Below are positions 24,826-36,446 of a stretch of 64,000 bases of DNA, one piece after another. The notes below the pieces were generated by a model that worked only from the letters and a program-made list of their open reading frames with translations, did not search any database and had not been told where the DNA came from. The stretch is taken from contig NZ_JABJXS010000002.1 in the NCBI RefSeq assembly GCF_013155275.1, positions 186,001-250,000 of the forward strand, in the 5' to 3' direction. Made by a program: the position numbers and the translations under genes. The DNA comes from Brenneria sp. hezel4-2-4. GTDB taxonomy: Bacteria; Pseudomonadota; Gammaproteobacteria; Enterobacterales; Enterobacteriaceae. Every line of letters begins with the position of its first letter. Position 1 is the stretch's first letter.

Positions 24826-25578
24826 TCAGCCGCCGCAGACGCTACAGGCGGGGTTCTTCGGCAGTTTGACGTCGCGGAATTGCAGCGTCATGGCATCGAA
24901 CATCAACAGGCGTCCGGTGATGACCTTGCCGTATCCCGTCAGCAATTTGATCGCTTCCATGGCTTGCAGGCTGCCGATAGTGCCGACCAGCGGGGCCATT
25001 ACCCCTGCTTCCACACAGGTCAGCGCGTTGTCGCCGAACAGCCGGCTGAGGCAGTGATAGCACGGCTCATCCGGCTGATAGGTAAACACGCCGATCTGGC
25101 CTTCCATGCGGATCGCAGCGCCGGAAATCAGCGGTTTCTTTAGCTGAAAACCCAGACGATTCAGACTGTTGCGGATAGTCACATTGTCGGTGCAATCCAG
25201 CACGATATCGTGGCTTGCCATCAACGCGCCGAGCGCCCGGTCATCCAGACTGGCGTCCACCGTCTCCAGCGACAGGTGCGGATTGATTTCCGCCAGCGCA
25301 ATCCGCGCTGATTCGACTTTCGCCATGCCGATACGCGCGTCGCGGTGCAATATCTGGCGTTGCAGGTTGGACAGCGAAACCGTATCGAAATCCAGCAGCG
25401 TCAGGTGGCCGACGCCGGCCGCGGCCAGATATTGCGACGCCGCGCAGCCCAGTCCGCCCAGCCCGACAATCAGCAAGCGTGCGGCTTTCAGTTTTTCCTG
25501 TCCGTCAAAATCAAAACCGCGCAGCACAATCTGACGATTGTAACGCAGTGCTTCGGCATCACTGAGTTCCGGCAGCAT
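24826..25578 (-). CDS. moeB: Molybdopterin-synthase adenylyltransferase
   Basis: 250 residues from the ATG at 25578, two bases after the moeA stop. E1-like Rossmann fold with 'LLIVGLGGLGCAASQYLAAA', 'DFDTVSLSNLQRQ' and 'DCTDNVTIRNSLN'. Zinc-binding CxxC pairs are seen at 'CYHC' and the C-terminal 'CSVCGG'. MoeB adenylates the C-terminal Gly-Gly of MoaD, which is encoded in this window, so that sulfur can be transferred to it. It is the second gene of a moeAB operon, as in E. coli. Confidence 0.96.
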   Translation of the reverse strand: MLPELSDAEALRYNRQIVLRGFDFDGQEKLKAARLLIVGLGGLGCAASQYLAAAGVGHLTLLDFDTVSLSNLQRQILHRDARIGMAKVESARIALAEINPHLSLETVDASLDDRALGALMASHDIVLDCTDNVTIRNSLNRLGFQLKKPLISGAAIRMEGQIGVFTYQPDEPCYHCLSRLFGDNALTCVEAGVMAPLVGTIGSLQAMEAIKLLTGYGKVITGRLLMFDAMTLQFRDVKLPKNPACSVCGG

Positions 25579-25580
25579 GA

Positions 25581-26816
25581 TCAATGTCCCAGGAGTGAAT
25601 TGAATGGTTCTATTTCGACCCATTCGCCGGCGGCGACCCGGCCTCTTTCGGCCTCCAGCACGATAAAACAGTTAGCGAGGCTAAAGGAACTGAAGACATG
25701 CGAGCCTTGATGGCCGGTAGTCCTGACTTCCAGTTCGCCTGCGGCGTTACGGCTGAAGATGCCGCGCTGAAAATCCGTGCGGCCGGGGGTTTTTTTCAGC
25801 GCGCTGGTGGTTTTTACCCGCAAACGCGCAGGCAGATGCCACCGGCTGTGGCCGGATAAGCGGGCCAGCAGCGGTTGAACCAGCTGGTAAAAGGTCAGCA
25901 CCGCGGAAACCGGGTTGCCCGGTAGGCCGCAGAACCAGGCATGTTGCAACTTGCCGAAAGCGAACGGCTTGCCGGGTTTGATCGCCAGTTTCCAGAAACG
26001 GATATCGCCCAGTTCATCCAGCATCTGTTTGGTGAAATCCGCTTCGCCCACGGAAACGCCGCCGCTGCTGATAACCAGATCGGCGCTACTGTCCGCCCGA
26101 TAAAAGGCGTCGCGCAGGGCGGTCGGATCATCGCCGATAATGCCCAAATCGTTCACCTCACAGCCAAGCTGTTCCAGCATCAAACGCACGGCGAAACGGT
26201 TGGTGTCATATATCTGGCCGGCCTGAAGGGGAGTGCCTACCGGCTGAAGCTCATCGCCGGTTGAAAAGATCGCCACTTTCAAACGGCGATATACCTTAAG
26301 TCGGGCGATCCCTAACGAGGCCAGCAGCGGCAACTCCGCGACGCTCAATTTGCTCCCTGCGGGCAGCACCGTCGCGCCTTCAGCAATATCTTCACCTGGC
26401 AGGCGGATATTCTGGCCCGGTTTGACGTCATGAGGAAAACGAACGCCGGCGTCGCTGATTTCCGCCTGTTCCTGCATGATAACCGCCTCGGCGCCTTCAG
26501 GGATCGGCGCGCCGGTCATGATGCGGATACAGGTTCCGACAGGCCATTCACCGTCAAACGGCGCGCCGGCAAACGCTTTGCCCGCCACCGGCAGCGCTGC
26601 TGACGCGCGGAGATCCACGCAGCGAACGGCATAGCCATCCATCGCGGCATTGGCAAAAGGGGGAACGTTTATTGGGGAGGTTAGCGTATCGGCGGTGATC
26701 CGGCCGGCGGCCTCATACAGTGAAACGTTTTCGGCTTCCGCCATCGGCGCTACCTGGGAAAACATCTTTTCCAACGCCTGTTCGAGGGTCAATAAGCTTG
26801 AGGTAACGCTTTCCAT
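25581..26816 (-). CDS. moeA: Molybdopterin molybdenumtransferase
   Basis: 411 residues from the ATG at 26816 ('[20 protein letters not shown]'), matching the E. coli MoeA length; a start ten codons upstream lacks a better ribosome site. It contains the MoeA N-terminal domains ('[11 protein letters not shown]', '[19 protein letters not shown]'), the MPT-binding central domain ('FSTGDEL', '[14 protein letters not shown]') and '[16 protein letters not shown]'. It inserts molybdate into adenylylated molybdopterin. Cotranscribed with moeB. Confidence 0.96.
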   Translation of the reverse strand: MESVTSSLLTLEQALEKMFSQVAPMAEAENVSLYEAAGRITADTLTSPINVPPFANAAMDGYAVRCVDLRASAALPVAGKAFAGAPFDGEWPVGTCIRIMTGAPIPEGAEAVIMQEQAEISDAGVRFPHDVKPGQNIRLPGEDIAEGATVLPAGSKLSVAELPLLASLGIARLKVYRRLKVAIFSTGDELQPVGTPLQAGQIYDTNRFAVRLMLEQLGCEVNDLGIIGDDPTALRDAFYRADSSADLVISSGGVSVGEADFTKQMLDELGDIRFWKLAIKPGKPFAFGKLQHAWFCGLPGNPVSAVLTFYQLVQPLLARLSGHSRWHLPARLRVKTTSALKKTPGRTDFQRGIFSRNAAGELEVRTTGHQGSHVFSSFSLANCFIVLEAERGRVAAGEWVEIEPFNSLLGH

Positions 26817-27301
26817 CTGCACTCCATGATTGGTTTCGCCGGGCAAGTCAGCGGGCGAAAACAGGTATCGTATGCCAATATTATGTCAGAGATTGCATTG
26901 CGGGAGAATGTGGCCGCGCAAGGAACGCGGCGTGTATGACCCTAATCAATAAACGCGTTGATTGCGGAAAGGCCATATAGACTGTTTGTTTATGTATATT
27001 AACGTTATGTTATAAAAAGAATTTTTATCAAACTATCGATTAAGTTTCTGCTTTACATCATACCCTGCGCTAAATATAGTCAAAAAACGAGTGTGATGAC
27101 GAAAGGGCGGTTTGCCGTTGCATGCCGTCATTCATTATTCCTGTGCAGAAAAAGTGTATTTAACATCCATGTGCTATTTTTCAGGTTATCGCCTCCGCCT
27201 GTAAGGCGCGAGAAAACGCGTCGCGTCCTGAAGGCGTTAACCCTGGGTTCCCGATCGAACCGCCGTCAGCGCGGCCCTTGTTATATGGAGATTCACTGTT
27301 A
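26817..27301. other. Divergent promoter region between moeA and gsiA
   Basis: 485 bp without a gene. In E. coli the isoaspartyl peptidase gene iaaA sits ahead of gsiA; no trace of it is seen here. The sequence 26940-27080 is AT-rich and likely carries the promoters. Confidence 0.5.
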
Positions 27302-29203
27302 ATGACTCAAACTCGGCATCCTCATGCGCCGCTTCTCACGCCTGAACCAGGGATTTTTCTACCTGATGACCGGGTGCTGGCGGTTCGCGATCTGAGCGTC
27401 TATTTTGACCAACAGGGCCAGCGGACGGATGCCGTGCGGGATTTGACGTTTTCGGTGGATCGCGGCGAGACGCTGGCGATAGTGGGAGAGTCCGGGTCGG
27501 GGAAATCGGTGACCTCGCTGGCGTTAATGCGGCTTATCGAACAGGATGGCGGCGTGATCCCGCAGGGCAATATGGTATTTCGTCGACGTAATGGTCAGGT
27601 GCTGGATTTAACCACGGCCCGCCAGTCGCTGATGCGCAAATTGCGCGGCGCCGATCTGGCGATGATTTTTCAGGAACCGATGACATCGCTCAATCCGGTG
27701 TTTTCGGTCGGCGAGCAGATTGCCGAATCCATCCGTTTGCACCAGGGGATGGACCACCGCGCGGCGCGGCGTGAAGCGCTGCGTATGCTTGATTTGGTCA
27801 GGATCCCTGAAGCCCGCAACGTACTGGATCGTTATCCCCATCAACTCTCCGGCGGGATGCGTCAGCGGGTGATGATTGCGATGGCGCTTTCTTGCAAGCC
27901 GTCGCTGCTGATCGCCGACGAGCCGACCACCGCATTGGATGTCACCATTCAGGCGCAGATCCTGCAACTTATCCGGGTATTGCAGCGAGAGATGGCGATG
28001 GCGGTGATCTTCATTACCCACGACATGGGGGTGGTGGCGGAGGTGGCCGACCGGGTGCTGGTCATGTATCGCGGTGAAAACGTTGAGACGGCCAGCGTAA
28101 CCGACATCTTCCGGGCGCCGCGGCATCGCTATACGAAAGCGCTGCTGGCGGCCGTCCCGAAGCTGGGGTCGATGCGCGGGCAGCCGCTGCCGGCAAAATT
28201 TCCTTTGCTGAATCAGGATGCGCAACCCGCTGCCGACAGCGCGCCGCAGAATACGATACCGGCCCATACGGCGCCGATTTTGCAGGTTAGCGATCTGGTG
28301 ACGCGCTTTCCTATCCGCAGCGGCATCCTGAACAGGATAACGCGGCAGGTGCACGCGGTGGAAAAAGTGAGTTTTGATCTCTACCCAGGGGAAACGTTGT
28401 CGCTGGTCGGCGAGTCCGGCTGCGGCAAGTCGACCACCGGACGCGCGTTGCTGAGACTGGTTGCAAGCCAGAGCGGAACCATTACTTTCAACGGACAGCG
28501 GATCGATCGGCTGTCCGGCCCGGCGCTACAACATTTGCGCCGGGAGATTCAGTTTATTTTTCAGGATCCCTATGCTTCGTTGGATCCTCGTCTGACGGTC
28601 GGTTTTTCCATTATGGAGCCTTTATTGGTGCACGGCGTGGGCAATCGTCGGCAGGCGGAAGAGCGGGTGGCGTGGCTGCTGGCCCGGGTTGGGCTGGAGC
28701 CGGAACACGCCCGGCGTTATCCGCATGAGTTTTCCGGCGGACAACGCCAGCGTATTTGCATCGCCAGGGCATTGGCGCTTAACCCCAAAGTGGTGATTGC
28801 GGATGAGGCGGTCTCCGCCCTGGATGTGTCCATTCAGGCGCAAATCGTCAACCTGATGCTTGAGCTGCAACGCGAATTCGGCATCGCGTTTTTATTTATC
28901 TCACATGATATGGCGGTGGTGGAGCGGATTAGCCATCGGGTGGCGGTGATGTATATGGGGCAGATCGTGGAAATCGGCCCGCGTAGCGCGGTGTTTGAAC
29001 ATCCCCGGCATCCCTATACCCGTAAGCTGATGGCGGCGGTGCCGGTTGCCGATCCATCACGCCGCCATCGTGAACAGGTTTTACTGGTTGATGAAATACC
29101 CAGCCCGATTCGGGCAATAGGCGATGAACCTACCATCGCGCCCTTGGTGCAGGTTGGCGAGCGTCATTTTGTCGCTCATCACCCGATCGCCGGCGCTTAT
29201 TGA
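27302..29203 (+). CDS. gsiA: Glutathione ABC importer, ATP-binding protein
   Basis: 633 residues from the ATG at 27302 (TATGGAG upstream); upstream in-frame starts add no homologous sequence. Two fused ABC domains: first with 'GESGSGKS', 'LSGGMRQR' and '[12 protein letters not shown]'; second with 'GESGCGKS', 'FSGGQRQR' and '[12 protein letters not shown]'. Each is followed by an oligopeptide-type C-terminal region ('[13 protein letters not shown]', '[13 protein letters not shown]'). It powers uptake of reduced glutathione with GsiBCD. Confidence 0.94.
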   Translation: MTQTRHPHAPLLTPEPGIFLPDDRVLAVRDLSVYFDQQGQRTDAVRDLTFSVDRGETLAIVGESGSGKSVTSLALMRLIEQDGGVIPQGNMVFRRRNGQVLDLTTARQSLMRKLRGADLAMIFQEPMTSLNPVFSVGEQIAESIRLHQGMDHRAARREALRMLDLVRIPEARNVLDRYPHQLSGGMRQRVMIAMALSCKPSLLIADEPTTALDVTIQAQILQLIRVLQREMAMAVIFITHDMGVVAEVADRVLVMYRGENVETASVTDIFRAPRHRYTKALLAAVPKLGSMRGQPLPAKFPLLNQDAQPAADSAPQNTIPAHTAPILQVSDLVTRFPIRSGILNRITRQVHAVEKVSFDLYPGETLSLVGESGCGKSTTGRALLRLVASQSGTITFNGQRIDRLSGPALQHLRREIQFIFQDPYASLDPRLTVGFSIMEPLLVHGVGNRRQAEERVAWLLARVGLEPEHARRYPHEFSGGQRQRICIARALALNPKVVIADEAVSALDVSIQAQIVNLMLELQREFGIAFLFISHDMAVVERISHRVAVMYMGQIVEIGPRSAVFEHPRHPYTRKLMAAVPVADPSRRHREQVLLVDEIPSPIRAIGDEPTIAPLVQVGERHFVAHHPIAGAY

Positions 29204-29231
29204 CAGGGAATCATAAGGAGAACGTAACACG

Positions 29232-30776
29232 ATGAATGTTATCACTTTAAAGCGTAACTGGTTACTTGCCGCCGGTGTCGCCGCCGCGATGGCGGCAGCG
29301 CCCGCCTGGGCCGCCAAGGATGCGGTTATCGCCGTGGCGTCCAACTTCACGACGCTGGATCCCTACGACGCCAACGACTCGTTATCACAGACCGTTGCCA
29401 AATCGTTCTATCAGGGACTGTTTGGTTTCGACAAGGATATGAGGCTGGTCAACGTACTGGCGGAAAGTTATGAAACCAGCGCGGATGGTCTGGTTTATAC
29501 CGTTAAGCTGCACCCGGGCGTGAAGTTTCATGATGGCACGGACTTTAATGCCGAAGCGGTCAAGGCGAATCTGGATCGCGCCAGCGATCCGCAGAACCGG
29601 CTGAAACGGTATAACCTGTTCAAAATGATTGATAAAACGGAAGTGGTTGACGGACAAACGGTAAAAATCACCCTGAAAACACCGTTCTCCGCGTTTATCA
29701 ATAACCTGGCGCACCCGGCGGCGGTGATCATCTCGCCGGCGGCGTTGAAACAGTATGGGAAAGAGATTGGTTTCCATCCGGTGGGCACCGGGCCGTACCG
29801 CTTTGTGACCTGGAATCAGACCGATTACGTCAAGGTGGAGAAGTTTGACGGCTACTGGAAATCGGGGCAGCCTAAGCTGGATAGCATTACCTGGCGTCCG
29901 GTGGTGGACAACAACACCCGCGCGGCGCTGCTGCAAACCGGGGAAGCGCACTTTGCGTATCCGATCCCCTTTGAACAGGCCAAAGTGCTGGAGAAAAACG
30001 ACCAACTGGCGCTGGTCGCTTCACCGTCGATCCTGCATCGTTATATCAGTCTGAATGTGACGCAAAAGCCGTTTGACAACCTCAAGGTGCGGCAGGCGAT
30101 TAATTACGCCATTAACAAAGACGCCTTGATCAAAGTCGCTTTTTCCGGCTATGCCACCCCGGCCGAGGGGCCGCTGCCGGCCAGCATCGATTATGCGGTG
30201 AAGTATCAGCCGTGGCCTTACGATCCGGCTAAAGCCCGCGAGCTATTGAAAGAAGCGGGCTATCCTGACGGATTCACCACCACGCTGTGGTCGTCGCATA
30301 ACCACAGTACCGCGCAGAAAGTGTTGCAGTTTACCCAGCAGCAACTGGCGCAGGTCGGCATCAAGGTGCAGGTCACCGCCATGGACGCCGGCCAGCGCGC
30401 CGCTGAAGTGGAAGGGAAAGGGGTGAACGAAACCGGCGTGCGCATGTTCTACACCGGCTGGTCGGCTTCAACCGGGGAAGCGGACTGGGCGTTGTCGCCG
30501 TTATTCGCCACCGCCTCCTGGCCTCCGGCCCTGTTTAACACGGCTTTTTACAGCAATCCACAGGTTGACGCCGATCTGGCGGACGCGTTAAAGACCACCG
30601 ATCGGGCCGAAAAGCAAAAGCTGTATAAAGACGCGCAGGACAAAATCTGGGCCGACGCGCCGTGGGTATTTCTGGCGACGGAGCGTTTGGTTTCGGCTAA
30701 CAGCAAGAAACTGACCGGGTTTTATGTGATGCCGGATACGGCTTTCAGTTTTGATGACGCCGATCTGAAAGAATAA
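29232..30776 (+). CDS. gsiB: Glutathione ABC importer, periplasmic binding protein
   Basis: 514 residues. Signal peptide of about 28 residues ending 'APAWA', then the mature SBP_bac_5 (DppA/OppA-like) protein with '[20 protein letters not shown]' and '[13 protein letters not shown]'-type sequence (here '[13 protein letters not shown]'). It delivers glutathione to GsiCD. 28 bp after gsiA, with AAGGAG upstream. Confidence 0.94.
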   Translation: MNVITLKRNWLLAAGVAAAMAAAPAWAAKDAVIAVASNFTTLDPYDANDSLSQTVAKSFYQGLFGFDKDMRLVNVLAESYETSADGLVYTVKLHPGVKFHDGTDFNAEAVKANLDRASDPQNRLKRYNLFKMIDKTEVVDGQTVKITLKTPFSAFINNLAHPAAVIISPAALKQYGKEIGFHPVGTGPYRFVTWNQTDYVKVEKFDGYWKSGQPKLDSITWRPVVDNNTRAALLQTGEAHFAYPIPFEQAKVLEKNDQLALVASPSILHRYISLNVTQKPFDNLKVRQAINYAINKDALIKVAFSGYATPAEGPLPASIDYAVKYQPWPYDPAKARELLKEAGYPDGFTTTLWSSHNHSTAQKVLQFTQQQLAQVGIKVQVTAMDAGQRAAEVEGKGVNETGVRMFYTGWSASTGEADWALSPLFATASWPPALFNTAFYSNPQVDADLADALKTTDRAEKQKLYKDAQDKIWADAPWVFLATERLVSANSKKLTGFYVMPDTAFSFDDADLKE

Positions 30777-30794
30777 GCCGGACGGCCGCAAGCA

Positions 30795-30819
30795 CGGGGC
30801 GGCGATCGCCGCCGTCCCG
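30795..30819. repeat. GC-rich palindrome between gsiB and gsiC
   Basis: The 16-bp perfect palindrome GGCGGCGATCGCCGCC (30798-30813), with flanking CGG/CCG complementarity, lies in the only large gap of the gsi operon. It may stabilise gsiB mRNA or attenuate transcription into gsiCD, matching the usual excess of binding protein over permease (inference). Confidence 0.65.
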
Positions 30820-30877
30820 CATTTCAGCAAAATTCCACTCAACGGGGAGCAGAGCGCATGTCTGTGGAAACTTTTCC

Positions 30878-31798
30878 ATGCTGAATTATTTTATTAAACG
30901 GTTACTGGGATTGATTCCCACCTTATTGATTGTGATGGTGCTGGTGTTCCTGTTCGTTCACCTGTTACCCGGCGATCCGGCGCGCTTGGCCGCCGGACGG
31001 GAAGCGGACGCCACGGTGATAGAGCTGGTTCGTCAGGATCTGGGATTGGACAAACCGCTGCCGCAGCAGTTCTGGCGTTTCTTCACCAATATATTGCAAG
31101 GCGATCTGGGGACCTCGATGGTGTCCAAACGGCCGGTAACCGAAGAAATCGCCAGCCGCTTTATGCCCACATTCTGGCTCACCGTCACTAGCATGGCGTG
31201 GGCGGTTATCTTCGGCATGGCGATAGGCGTCGTCTCCGCCGTATGGCGCAATGGCTGGCCGGACCGCATTGGCATGACGCTGGCGGTATCCGGTATTTCT
31301 TTTCCGGCGTTTGCCCTCGGCATGTTGTTGATGCAGGTGTTTTCCGTTGAGCTGGGGTGGTTGCCCACCGTCGGCGCAGACAGCTGGCAGCACTATATTT
31401 TACCCTCCATTACGCTGGGAGCGGCGGTGGCGGCGGTGATGGCCCGCTTTACCCGCGCCTCGTTTGTCGAGGTAATGCGCGAGGATTACATGCGTACGGC
31501 GCGGGCAAAAGGCGTGCGGGAATCGCTGGTGGTGTTGAAACACGGCTTACGCAATGCGCTGATCCCCGTCGTCACCATGATGGGATTGCAGTTTGGTTTT
31601 CTGCTGGGCGGTTCGATCGTGGTCGAGAAAGTGTTTAACTGGCCGGGACTGGGCCGGCTGCTGGTCGATTCTGTGGAGATGCGCGACTATCCGGTGATTC
31701 AGGCGGAAGTGTTGCTGTTTTCTCTGGAGTTTATTCTTATCAATCTGTTCGTCGATATGTTGTATGCCGCGATTAACCCGGCGATCCGTTATAAGTAA
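30878..31798 (+). CDS. gsiC: Glutathione ABC importer, permease
   Basis: 306 residues, identical in length to E. coli GsiC, with six membrane segments. DppB-type signatures are '[20 protein letters not shown]' near the N-terminus and the coupling motif '[20 protein letters not shown]' followed by '[11 protein letters not shown]'. Forms the channel with GsiD. Same operon as gsiAB. Confidence 0.94.
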   Translation: MLNYFIKRLLGLIPTLLIVMVLVFLFVHLLPGDPARLAAGREADATVIELVRQDLGLDKPLPQQFWRFFTNILQGDLGTSMVSKRPVTEEIASRFMPTFWLTVTSMAWAVIFGMAIGVVSAVWRNGWPDRIGMTLAVSGISFPAFALGMLLMQVFSVELGWLPTVGADSWQHYILPSITLGAAVAAVMARFTRASFVEVMREDYMRTARAKGVRESLVVLKHGLRNALIPVVTMMGLQFGFLLGGSIVVEKVFNWPGLGRLLVDSVEMRDYPVIQAEVLLFSLEFILINLFVDMLYAAINPAIRYK

Positions 31799-31807
31799 GG
31801 AAGAGGT

Positions 31808-32713
31808 ATGAAAAACTGGCGACGTAACGCGATATTGTCGACTCTGCCGGCGATTGGCGAGCATCAAATTCGCACGCCGTGGCGTGAATTCTGGCGACGT
31901 TTCCGTCATCAGCGCATCGCCCTGCTGGCTGGCGTATTTGTGGCGCTGCTGGTTATCGTTGCCTTACTGGCGCCTTATTTGATTCCCTATGACGCGGAAA
32001 ATTACTTTGACTATGAACGGCTGAATGAAGGGCCGTCCGCGATGCATTGGTTGGGCGTGGATTCGTTGGGGCGCGATATTTTCAGCCGTATTTTATTGGG
32101 CACGCGAATTTCGTTGGCGGCGGGTATTTTTTCCGTGCTGGTGGGGATGCTGATCGGCACGTCGCTGGGGCTGCTGGCCGGTTATTACGAGGGTTGGTGG
32201 GATCGCATTATCATGCGTATCTGCGATGTGCTGTTTGCCTTTCCCGGCATCCTATTGGCGATCGCGGTGGTGGCGATTATGGGGAGCGGGATGGCGAACG
32301 TGATTGTGGCGGTGGCTATTTTCAGTATTCCCGCGTTTGCCCGGCTGGTCAGAGGGAATACGCTGGTGCTGAAACAGCAGACCTTTATTGAATCGGCTCG
32401 CAGCATCGGCGCGTCTGACTGGACGATTGTCTTTCGGCATCTCCTGCCCGGTACGGTTTCCTCTATCGTGGTGTATTTCTCCATGCGGATCGGTATGTCG
32501 ATCATTACGGCGGCCAGCCTGTCGTTTCTGGGGCTGGGCGCCCAGCCGCCCACGCCGGAGTGGGGCGCGATGCTCAACGAGGCGCGTTCCGATATGGTGA
32601 TCGCGCCGCACGTGGCGATTTTCCCCAGCCTGGCGATCTTCCTGACGGTATTGGCGTTTAATCTGCTGGGAGATGGCTTGCGCGATGCGCTGGACCCAAA
32701 ACTGAAAGGCTGA
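31808..32713 (+). CDS. gsiD: Glutathione ABC importer, permease
   Basis: 301 residues, DppC-type permease: a cytoplasmic N-terminus '[20 protein letters not shown]', '[20 protein letters not shown]' after the first helix, and the coupling motif '[20 protein letters not shown]'. Starts nine bases after gsiC with GGAAGAGG upstream. Last gene of the operon, followed by a hairpin. Confidence 0.94.
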   Translation: MKNWRRNAILSTLPAIGEHQIRTPWREFWRRFRHQRIALLAGVFVALLVIVALLAPYLIPYDAENYFDYERLNEGPSAMHWLGVDSLGRDIFSRILLGTRISLAAGIFSVLVGMLIGTSLGLLAGYYEGWWDRIIMRICDVLFAFPGILLAIAVVAIMGSGMANVIVAVAIFSIPAFARLVRGNTLVLKQQTFIESARSIGASDWTIVFRHLLPGTVSSIVVYFSMRIGMSIITAASLSFLGLGAQPPTPEWGAMLNEARSDMVIAPHVAIFPSLAIFLTVLAFNLLGDGLRDALDPKLKG

Positions 32714-32730
32714 AGAGAAAAGTGCGAATG

Positions 32731-32758
32731 CCCCGGCTTTCTATTGAGAAAGCCGGGG
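32731..32758. terminator. Hairpin between gsiD and maeA
   Basis: Perfect 10-bp stem CCCCGGCTTT / AAAGCCGGGG with an 8-nt loop between the convergent genes. No long T-tract, but the position fits a shared terminator. Confidence 0.65.
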
Positions 32759-32765
32759 GCTGTGC

Positions 32766-34463
32766 TTAGAACGAGGTGCGTTTGTAGTTACGGTACTGCG
32801 GCTGCCAAAAGTTTTGCGCGATGGCTTTTTCCAGCGCATCGGCGGAGGTCACCATCGCCACGCCCTGCAACTGCGCTACTTTAGCGACTTCCAGCGCAAT
32901 GCGTTTCGACACGCTCTGAATATCCGCAATATCCGGCAGCAACGCGCCTTCGCCATTATTGGCCAGCGGCGAGCAGTCTGCCAGCGCCCGGCTGGCGGCC
33001 ATCAGCATACCATCGGTAATGCGTTTCGCCCCGGCAGCCAGCACGCCTAACCCAATACCCGGGAAGATAAAGGAGTTGTTGCACTGGGCGATCGGGTACA
33101 CCTTATCCTGATAGATTACCGGACTGAACGGGCTACCGGTCGCCACCAGCGCGGCGCCGTCGGTCCAGCGGATAATGTCTTCCGGACGGGCTTCCACGCG
33201 GGAGGTCGGGTTGGACAGGGGCATCACGATGGGACGGGCGCAGTGTTGGTGCATCTCGCGGATGATCTCTTCCGTAAACAGACCCGGCTGGCCGGAAACG
33301 CCGATCATGATGGTCGGTTTGGCGTTACGCACCACTTCCAGCAGGGAAATCGCATCGCTGGCCTTTTCCCAGTGGGTCAGCAGTTCGCTTTTCTGCACCA
33401 GCTTGCTTTGGAAATCGAGCAGGTTTGGCAATTTGTCGGTCAACAGGCCAAAGCGATCGACCATGAAGACGCGGGCGCGGGCCTCCTCTTCGCTCAAGCC
33501 TTCGGATTTCATCTGCGCGATGATCTGTTCGGCGATGCCGCATCCGGCGGAACCGGCGCCGAGGAACACCACGGTCTGGTCGCGTAGCTGACTGCCCGCG
33601 GCGCGGCTGGCGGCAATCAGACTGCCCAGCGTCACCGCGGCGGTTCCCTGTATATCGTCGTTGAAGCTACAGATCTCATCACGGTAGCGGTTCAGCAGCG
33701 GGGTGGCGTTTTTCTGCGCGAAGTCTTCGAACTGTAGCAGCACGTTCGGCCAGCGACGTTTAACCGCCTGAATAAATTCGTCGACGAATTCATAGTATTC
33801 GTCGTCCGTTATTCGCGGATGACGCCAGCCCATATACAACGGATCGTTCAACCGCTGCGGGTTGTTGGTGCCGACATCCAGAACCACCGGCAGGGTATAC
33901 GCCGGGCTGATGCCGCCGCAGGCGGTATACAAAGACAGTTTACCGATCGGAATGCCCATCCCGCCGATCCCCTGATCGCCCAGCCCCAGAATCCGCTCGC
34001 CGTCGGTCACCACGATAACTTTTACATTCTGCTTGGTGGCGTTTTGCAGCATATCGTCGATATGGGCGCGGTTAGGGTAGGCGATAAACAGACCGCGCGC
34101 CCGTCGATAGATATCGGAAAAGTGCTCGCAGGCTTCGCCAACCGTCGGCGTATAGATAATGGGCATCATTTCGCTGAGGTGCGCGTCCAGCAAACGGTAG
34201 AACAGCGTTTCGTTCGTATCCTGGATGTTGCGCAGGTAAACGTGCTTATCAATATCGCTTTTAAACTCTTGGTATTGTCGCCAGGCGCGTTCGGCCTGTT
34301 CTTCAATGGTTTCAACCGCTTCCGGCAATAAACCGTGCAAATTAAAATCAGCGCGCTCTTCTTCGGTAAACGCGCTGCCTTTATTCAGTAAGGGAAATTC
34401 AAGAAGTATGGGGCCGGCATAAGGGATATAGAGAGAACGCTTACTTTCGTATTCTAATTCCAT
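32766..34463 (-). CDS. maeA: NAD-dependent malic enzyme
   Basis: 565 residues, same length as E. coli MaeA (SfcA). Malic N-domain with '[20 protein letters not shown]' and '[20 protein letters not shown]' then 'IPIGKLSLY'; NAD-binding domain with '[17 protein letters not shown]' and '[14 protein letters not shown]'. It decarboxylates malate oxidatively to pyruvate. Single gene, separate transcription unit. Confidence 0.96.
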   Translation of the reverse strand: MELEYESKRSLYIPYAGPILLEFPLLNKGSAFTEEERADFNLHGLLPEAVETIEEQAERAWRQYQEFKSDIDKHVYLRNIQDTNETLFYRLLDAHLSEMMPIIYTPTVGEACEHFSDIYRRARGLFIAYPNRAHIDDMLQNATKQNVKVIVVTDGERILGLGDQGIGGMGIPIGKLSLYTACGGISPAYTLPVVLDVGTNNPQRLNDPLYMGWRHPRITDDEYYEFVDEFIQAVKRRWPNVLLQFEDFAQKNATPLLNRYRDEICSFNDDIQGTAAVTLGSLIAASRAAGSQLRDQTVVFLGAGSAGCGIAEQIIAQMKSEGLSEEEARARVFMVDRFGLLTDKLPNLLDFQSKLVQKSELLTHWEKASDAISLLEVVRNAKPTIMIGVSGQPGLFTEEIIREMHQHCARPIVMPLSNPTSRVEARPEDIIRWTDGAALVATGSPFSPVIYQDKVYPIAQCNNSFIFPGIGLGVLAAGAKRITDGMLMAASRALADCSPLANNGEGALLPDIADIQSVSKRIALEVAKVAQLQGVAMVTSADALEKAIAQNFWQPQYRNYKRTSF

Positions 34464-34647
34464 GATTTTTTTTACTCTTTGGAGGGAACAGGAGTCAATT
34501 CAAAGGATAACATCAGACTATTGTCGCCCCAGATCTTAAATTACCCATAAAATATGTACAGAAAATGTTAATTAAAATAGTTACAGATAACTTGCAATTG
34601 AGCGTAAAAAAAGCTGTATCGATTCAACCTTTCCTGTACGTATTGCT

Positions 34648-35535
34648 CTAGTCCACGAAATATACGGCAACATTTTTACAGCCGAGTTCGGTCAGCAGCG
34701 TTTCGCCCCTCTCCCAGTGACGAACGGCGGCGTGGCGGCGTTCGACGACGGCGGCCTTGCGTATCGCCGTATGCGCCTCGCCCGCCAGGTTCATCAGATT
34801 AAGCGCAACCTGCACCGGCGGAAGGCTGGGATTGAACGCCGCATTTTCAGCGTAACGGCCGGTATAGACATTTCCATTGACCGTTTCCAGCGCCACGCCG
34901 CTTATCGCCTGGCTGTACGGCGCGTAGCTGCGGTTGGCCGCTTGCAGCGCGGCAAGGGCAAGCGGGTCTTTATTCGCCAGCGTATGCGCATGGTCTACCT
35001 CGTCCATTAATCGGGCGCTGATATTCAGATCGACGGGGCCGAATGCGTCAGGCAGGTAATGGCCGAGTACGGCGGGCTGGCGCCCCGGCAACTGAATACG
35101 CAGAGAAGAGGCGGCGTTCAGTTCATTCATAAACTGCCGACAATGACCGCACGGCGTGTAGTTTACCGTGACGGCCGTCAGTTCCCGTTCATTGCGTAAC
35201 CAGGCGTGGGCGATCGCGCTTTGTTCGGCATGTACCGTTTGCTGAAGGGGAACGCCGGTAAACTCCATATTGGCGCCGAAATAAAAATTGCCGCTGGAGC
35301 CCTGCGCGATGGCGCCTACCTGAAAACGAGAAATCGGCGCCAGCGCACAGGCGGCAGCCAGCGGTAACAAGGTAAAGGCGAGCGTATTCGTATCCTGCCG
35401 GGCGGCATCGCCCAACGTTTTCACTTCATCCGCGGTCAGCATGGCGGCGAAATCCGGCCTGCTGAGAATAGGCGCAAGCGCGAAGCGCAGACGGTCAGGG
35501 AGTTGTTGAAATGCTTCATCAAATCTCGGGTGCAT
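34648..35535 (-). CDS. cdd: Cytidine deaminase
   Basis: 295 residues, the long enterobacterial form with an inactive C-terminal duplicate domain. Zinc and catalytic residues are His102 and Glu104 ('[12 protein letters not shown]') and Cys129/Cys132 ('CGHC'), at the same positions as E. coli Cdd. It converts cytidine and deoxycytidine to uridines. It lies after yohJ-yohK in the same orientation, as in E. coli. Confidence 0.96.
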   Translation of the reverse strand: MHPRFDEAFQQLPDRLRFALAPILSRPDFAAMLTADEVKTLGDAARQDTNTLAFTLLPLAAACALAPISRFQVGAIAQGSSGNFYFGANMEFTGVPLQQTVHAEQSAIAHAWLRNERELTAVTVNYTPCGHCRQFMNELNAASSLRIQLPGRQPAVLGHYLPDAFGPVDLNISARLMDEVDHAHTLANKDPLALAALQAANRSYAPYSQAISGVALETVNGNVYTGRYAENAAFNPSLPPVQVALNLMNLAGEAHTAIRKAAVVERRHAAVRHWERGETLLTELGCKNVAVYFVD

Positions 35536-35595
35536 ATCGGCTTACTCTTTTACCAATCAATGAACGTTATGTTAAGCAGCAGATTAGCAATAAAA

Positions 35596-35611
35596 CGTGA
35601 TTTTGATCGCG
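35596..35611 (-). promoter_or_regulatory. Candidate CRP site upstream of cdd
   Basis: CGTGA-N6-TCGCG resembles the CRP consensus TGTGA-N6-TCACA with both half-site cores partly kept. It is about 60-75 bp upstream of the cdd start. E. coli cdd is controlled by CRP and CytR, so a site here is expected. Confidence 0.5.
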
Positions 35612-35750
35612 TTACATTTGAAAGGATTGAAAGATGGCCGTCAAATATGTGAGGTATATCGATTTTTTTTGCATCGCTGCGATGCACAGAAAAGCGGGTT
35701 AAGCGCTTAGGCCCTTAACCCATGACCCGGTATCCGCGAATAAGCCGGAT

Positions 35751-36446
35751 TTACCCTAAAAGGCCGACCAGTACGGGGAAAATAAACGGCGCCACCAGCG
35801 AAGTGATGATCCCGCAGATAACCAACGCCAGCGAACTGAAAGCGCCTTCCTGAAAATCGACTTCGGCGCAGCGCGCGGTGCCTAACGCGTGTGAGGCCGT
35901 TCCCATGGATAAACCGCGTGCGGCTTTGGTTTTAATGCCAATGCGGTCGAACAGGCTGTGCCCTAGCACGGCGCCCAGAATGCCGACAAAAATCACGCAG
36001 ACGGCGCTGATGGCGGGAATACCGCCGATAGAGCTGGCAACGGCCATGGCAATCGGCGTGGTAACGGACTTCGGCAGCACGGAGGCCGCAATCTCGGATG
36101 AGGCGCCCATCCACAATGCCACCGCGGTGCCGGAGATAATGGCGGCAAGGCTGCCGATAAAACAGACGCTGATGATGGATTTCCAGCGCGCCCGGATCTG
36201 GTGAAGCTGTTCGTATAGCGGAAAGGCCAGCGCGACAACCGCGGGCTGAAGCAGATCGTTAAGCACCTCGCTTCCCTTAAAGTAGTGGTCGTAAGGGATA
36301 TTCAGCAGCAGCAGCAAGGGAATAATAATTGCCATCGAAATCAGCAACGGGTTCAACAACGATATTTTTGTCACTATCGCCAGCTTACGGGCGGCAAAAA
36401 AGACTAACAGAGTGAGTGGCAATGACCACCACAAATAGGCGAGCAT
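35751..36446 (-). CDS. yohK: LrgB-family inner-membrane protein
   Basis: 231 residues with about seven membrane segments. LrgB hallmarks: 'LQPAVVALAFPLYEQL', 'PKSVTTPIAMAVASSIGGIP' and 'ASHALGTARCAEVDFQEGAF'. Forms a pair with the LrgA-like protein. The family has been linked to murein hydrolase control and, in plants and bacteria, to glycolate/pyruvate transport. One-base overlap with yohJ. Confidence 0.93.
   Translation of the reverse strand: MLAYLWWSLPLTLLVFFAARKLAIVTKISLLNPLLISMAIIIPLLLLLNIPYDHYFKGSEVLNDLLQPAVVALAFPLYEQLHQIRARWKSIISVCFIGSLAAIISGTAVALWMGASSEIAASVLPKSVTTPIAMAVASSIGGIPAISAVCVIFVGILGAVLGHSLFDRIGIKTKAARGLSMGTASHALGTARCAEVDFQEGAFSSLALVICGIITSLVAPFIFPVLVGLLG

Noticed and set aside
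27093..27301. Upstream ORF ahead of gsiA as a small gene or GsiA extension
   Set aside because: No ribosome site and no recognisable sequence; the GsiA start at 27302 has a good site and matches the family.
35651..35690. GCATCGCTGCGATGC hairpin with T-run as a terminator
   Set aside because: The T-run precedes the hairpin on the plus strand and is an A-run after it on the minus strand, so it cannot terminate either way.
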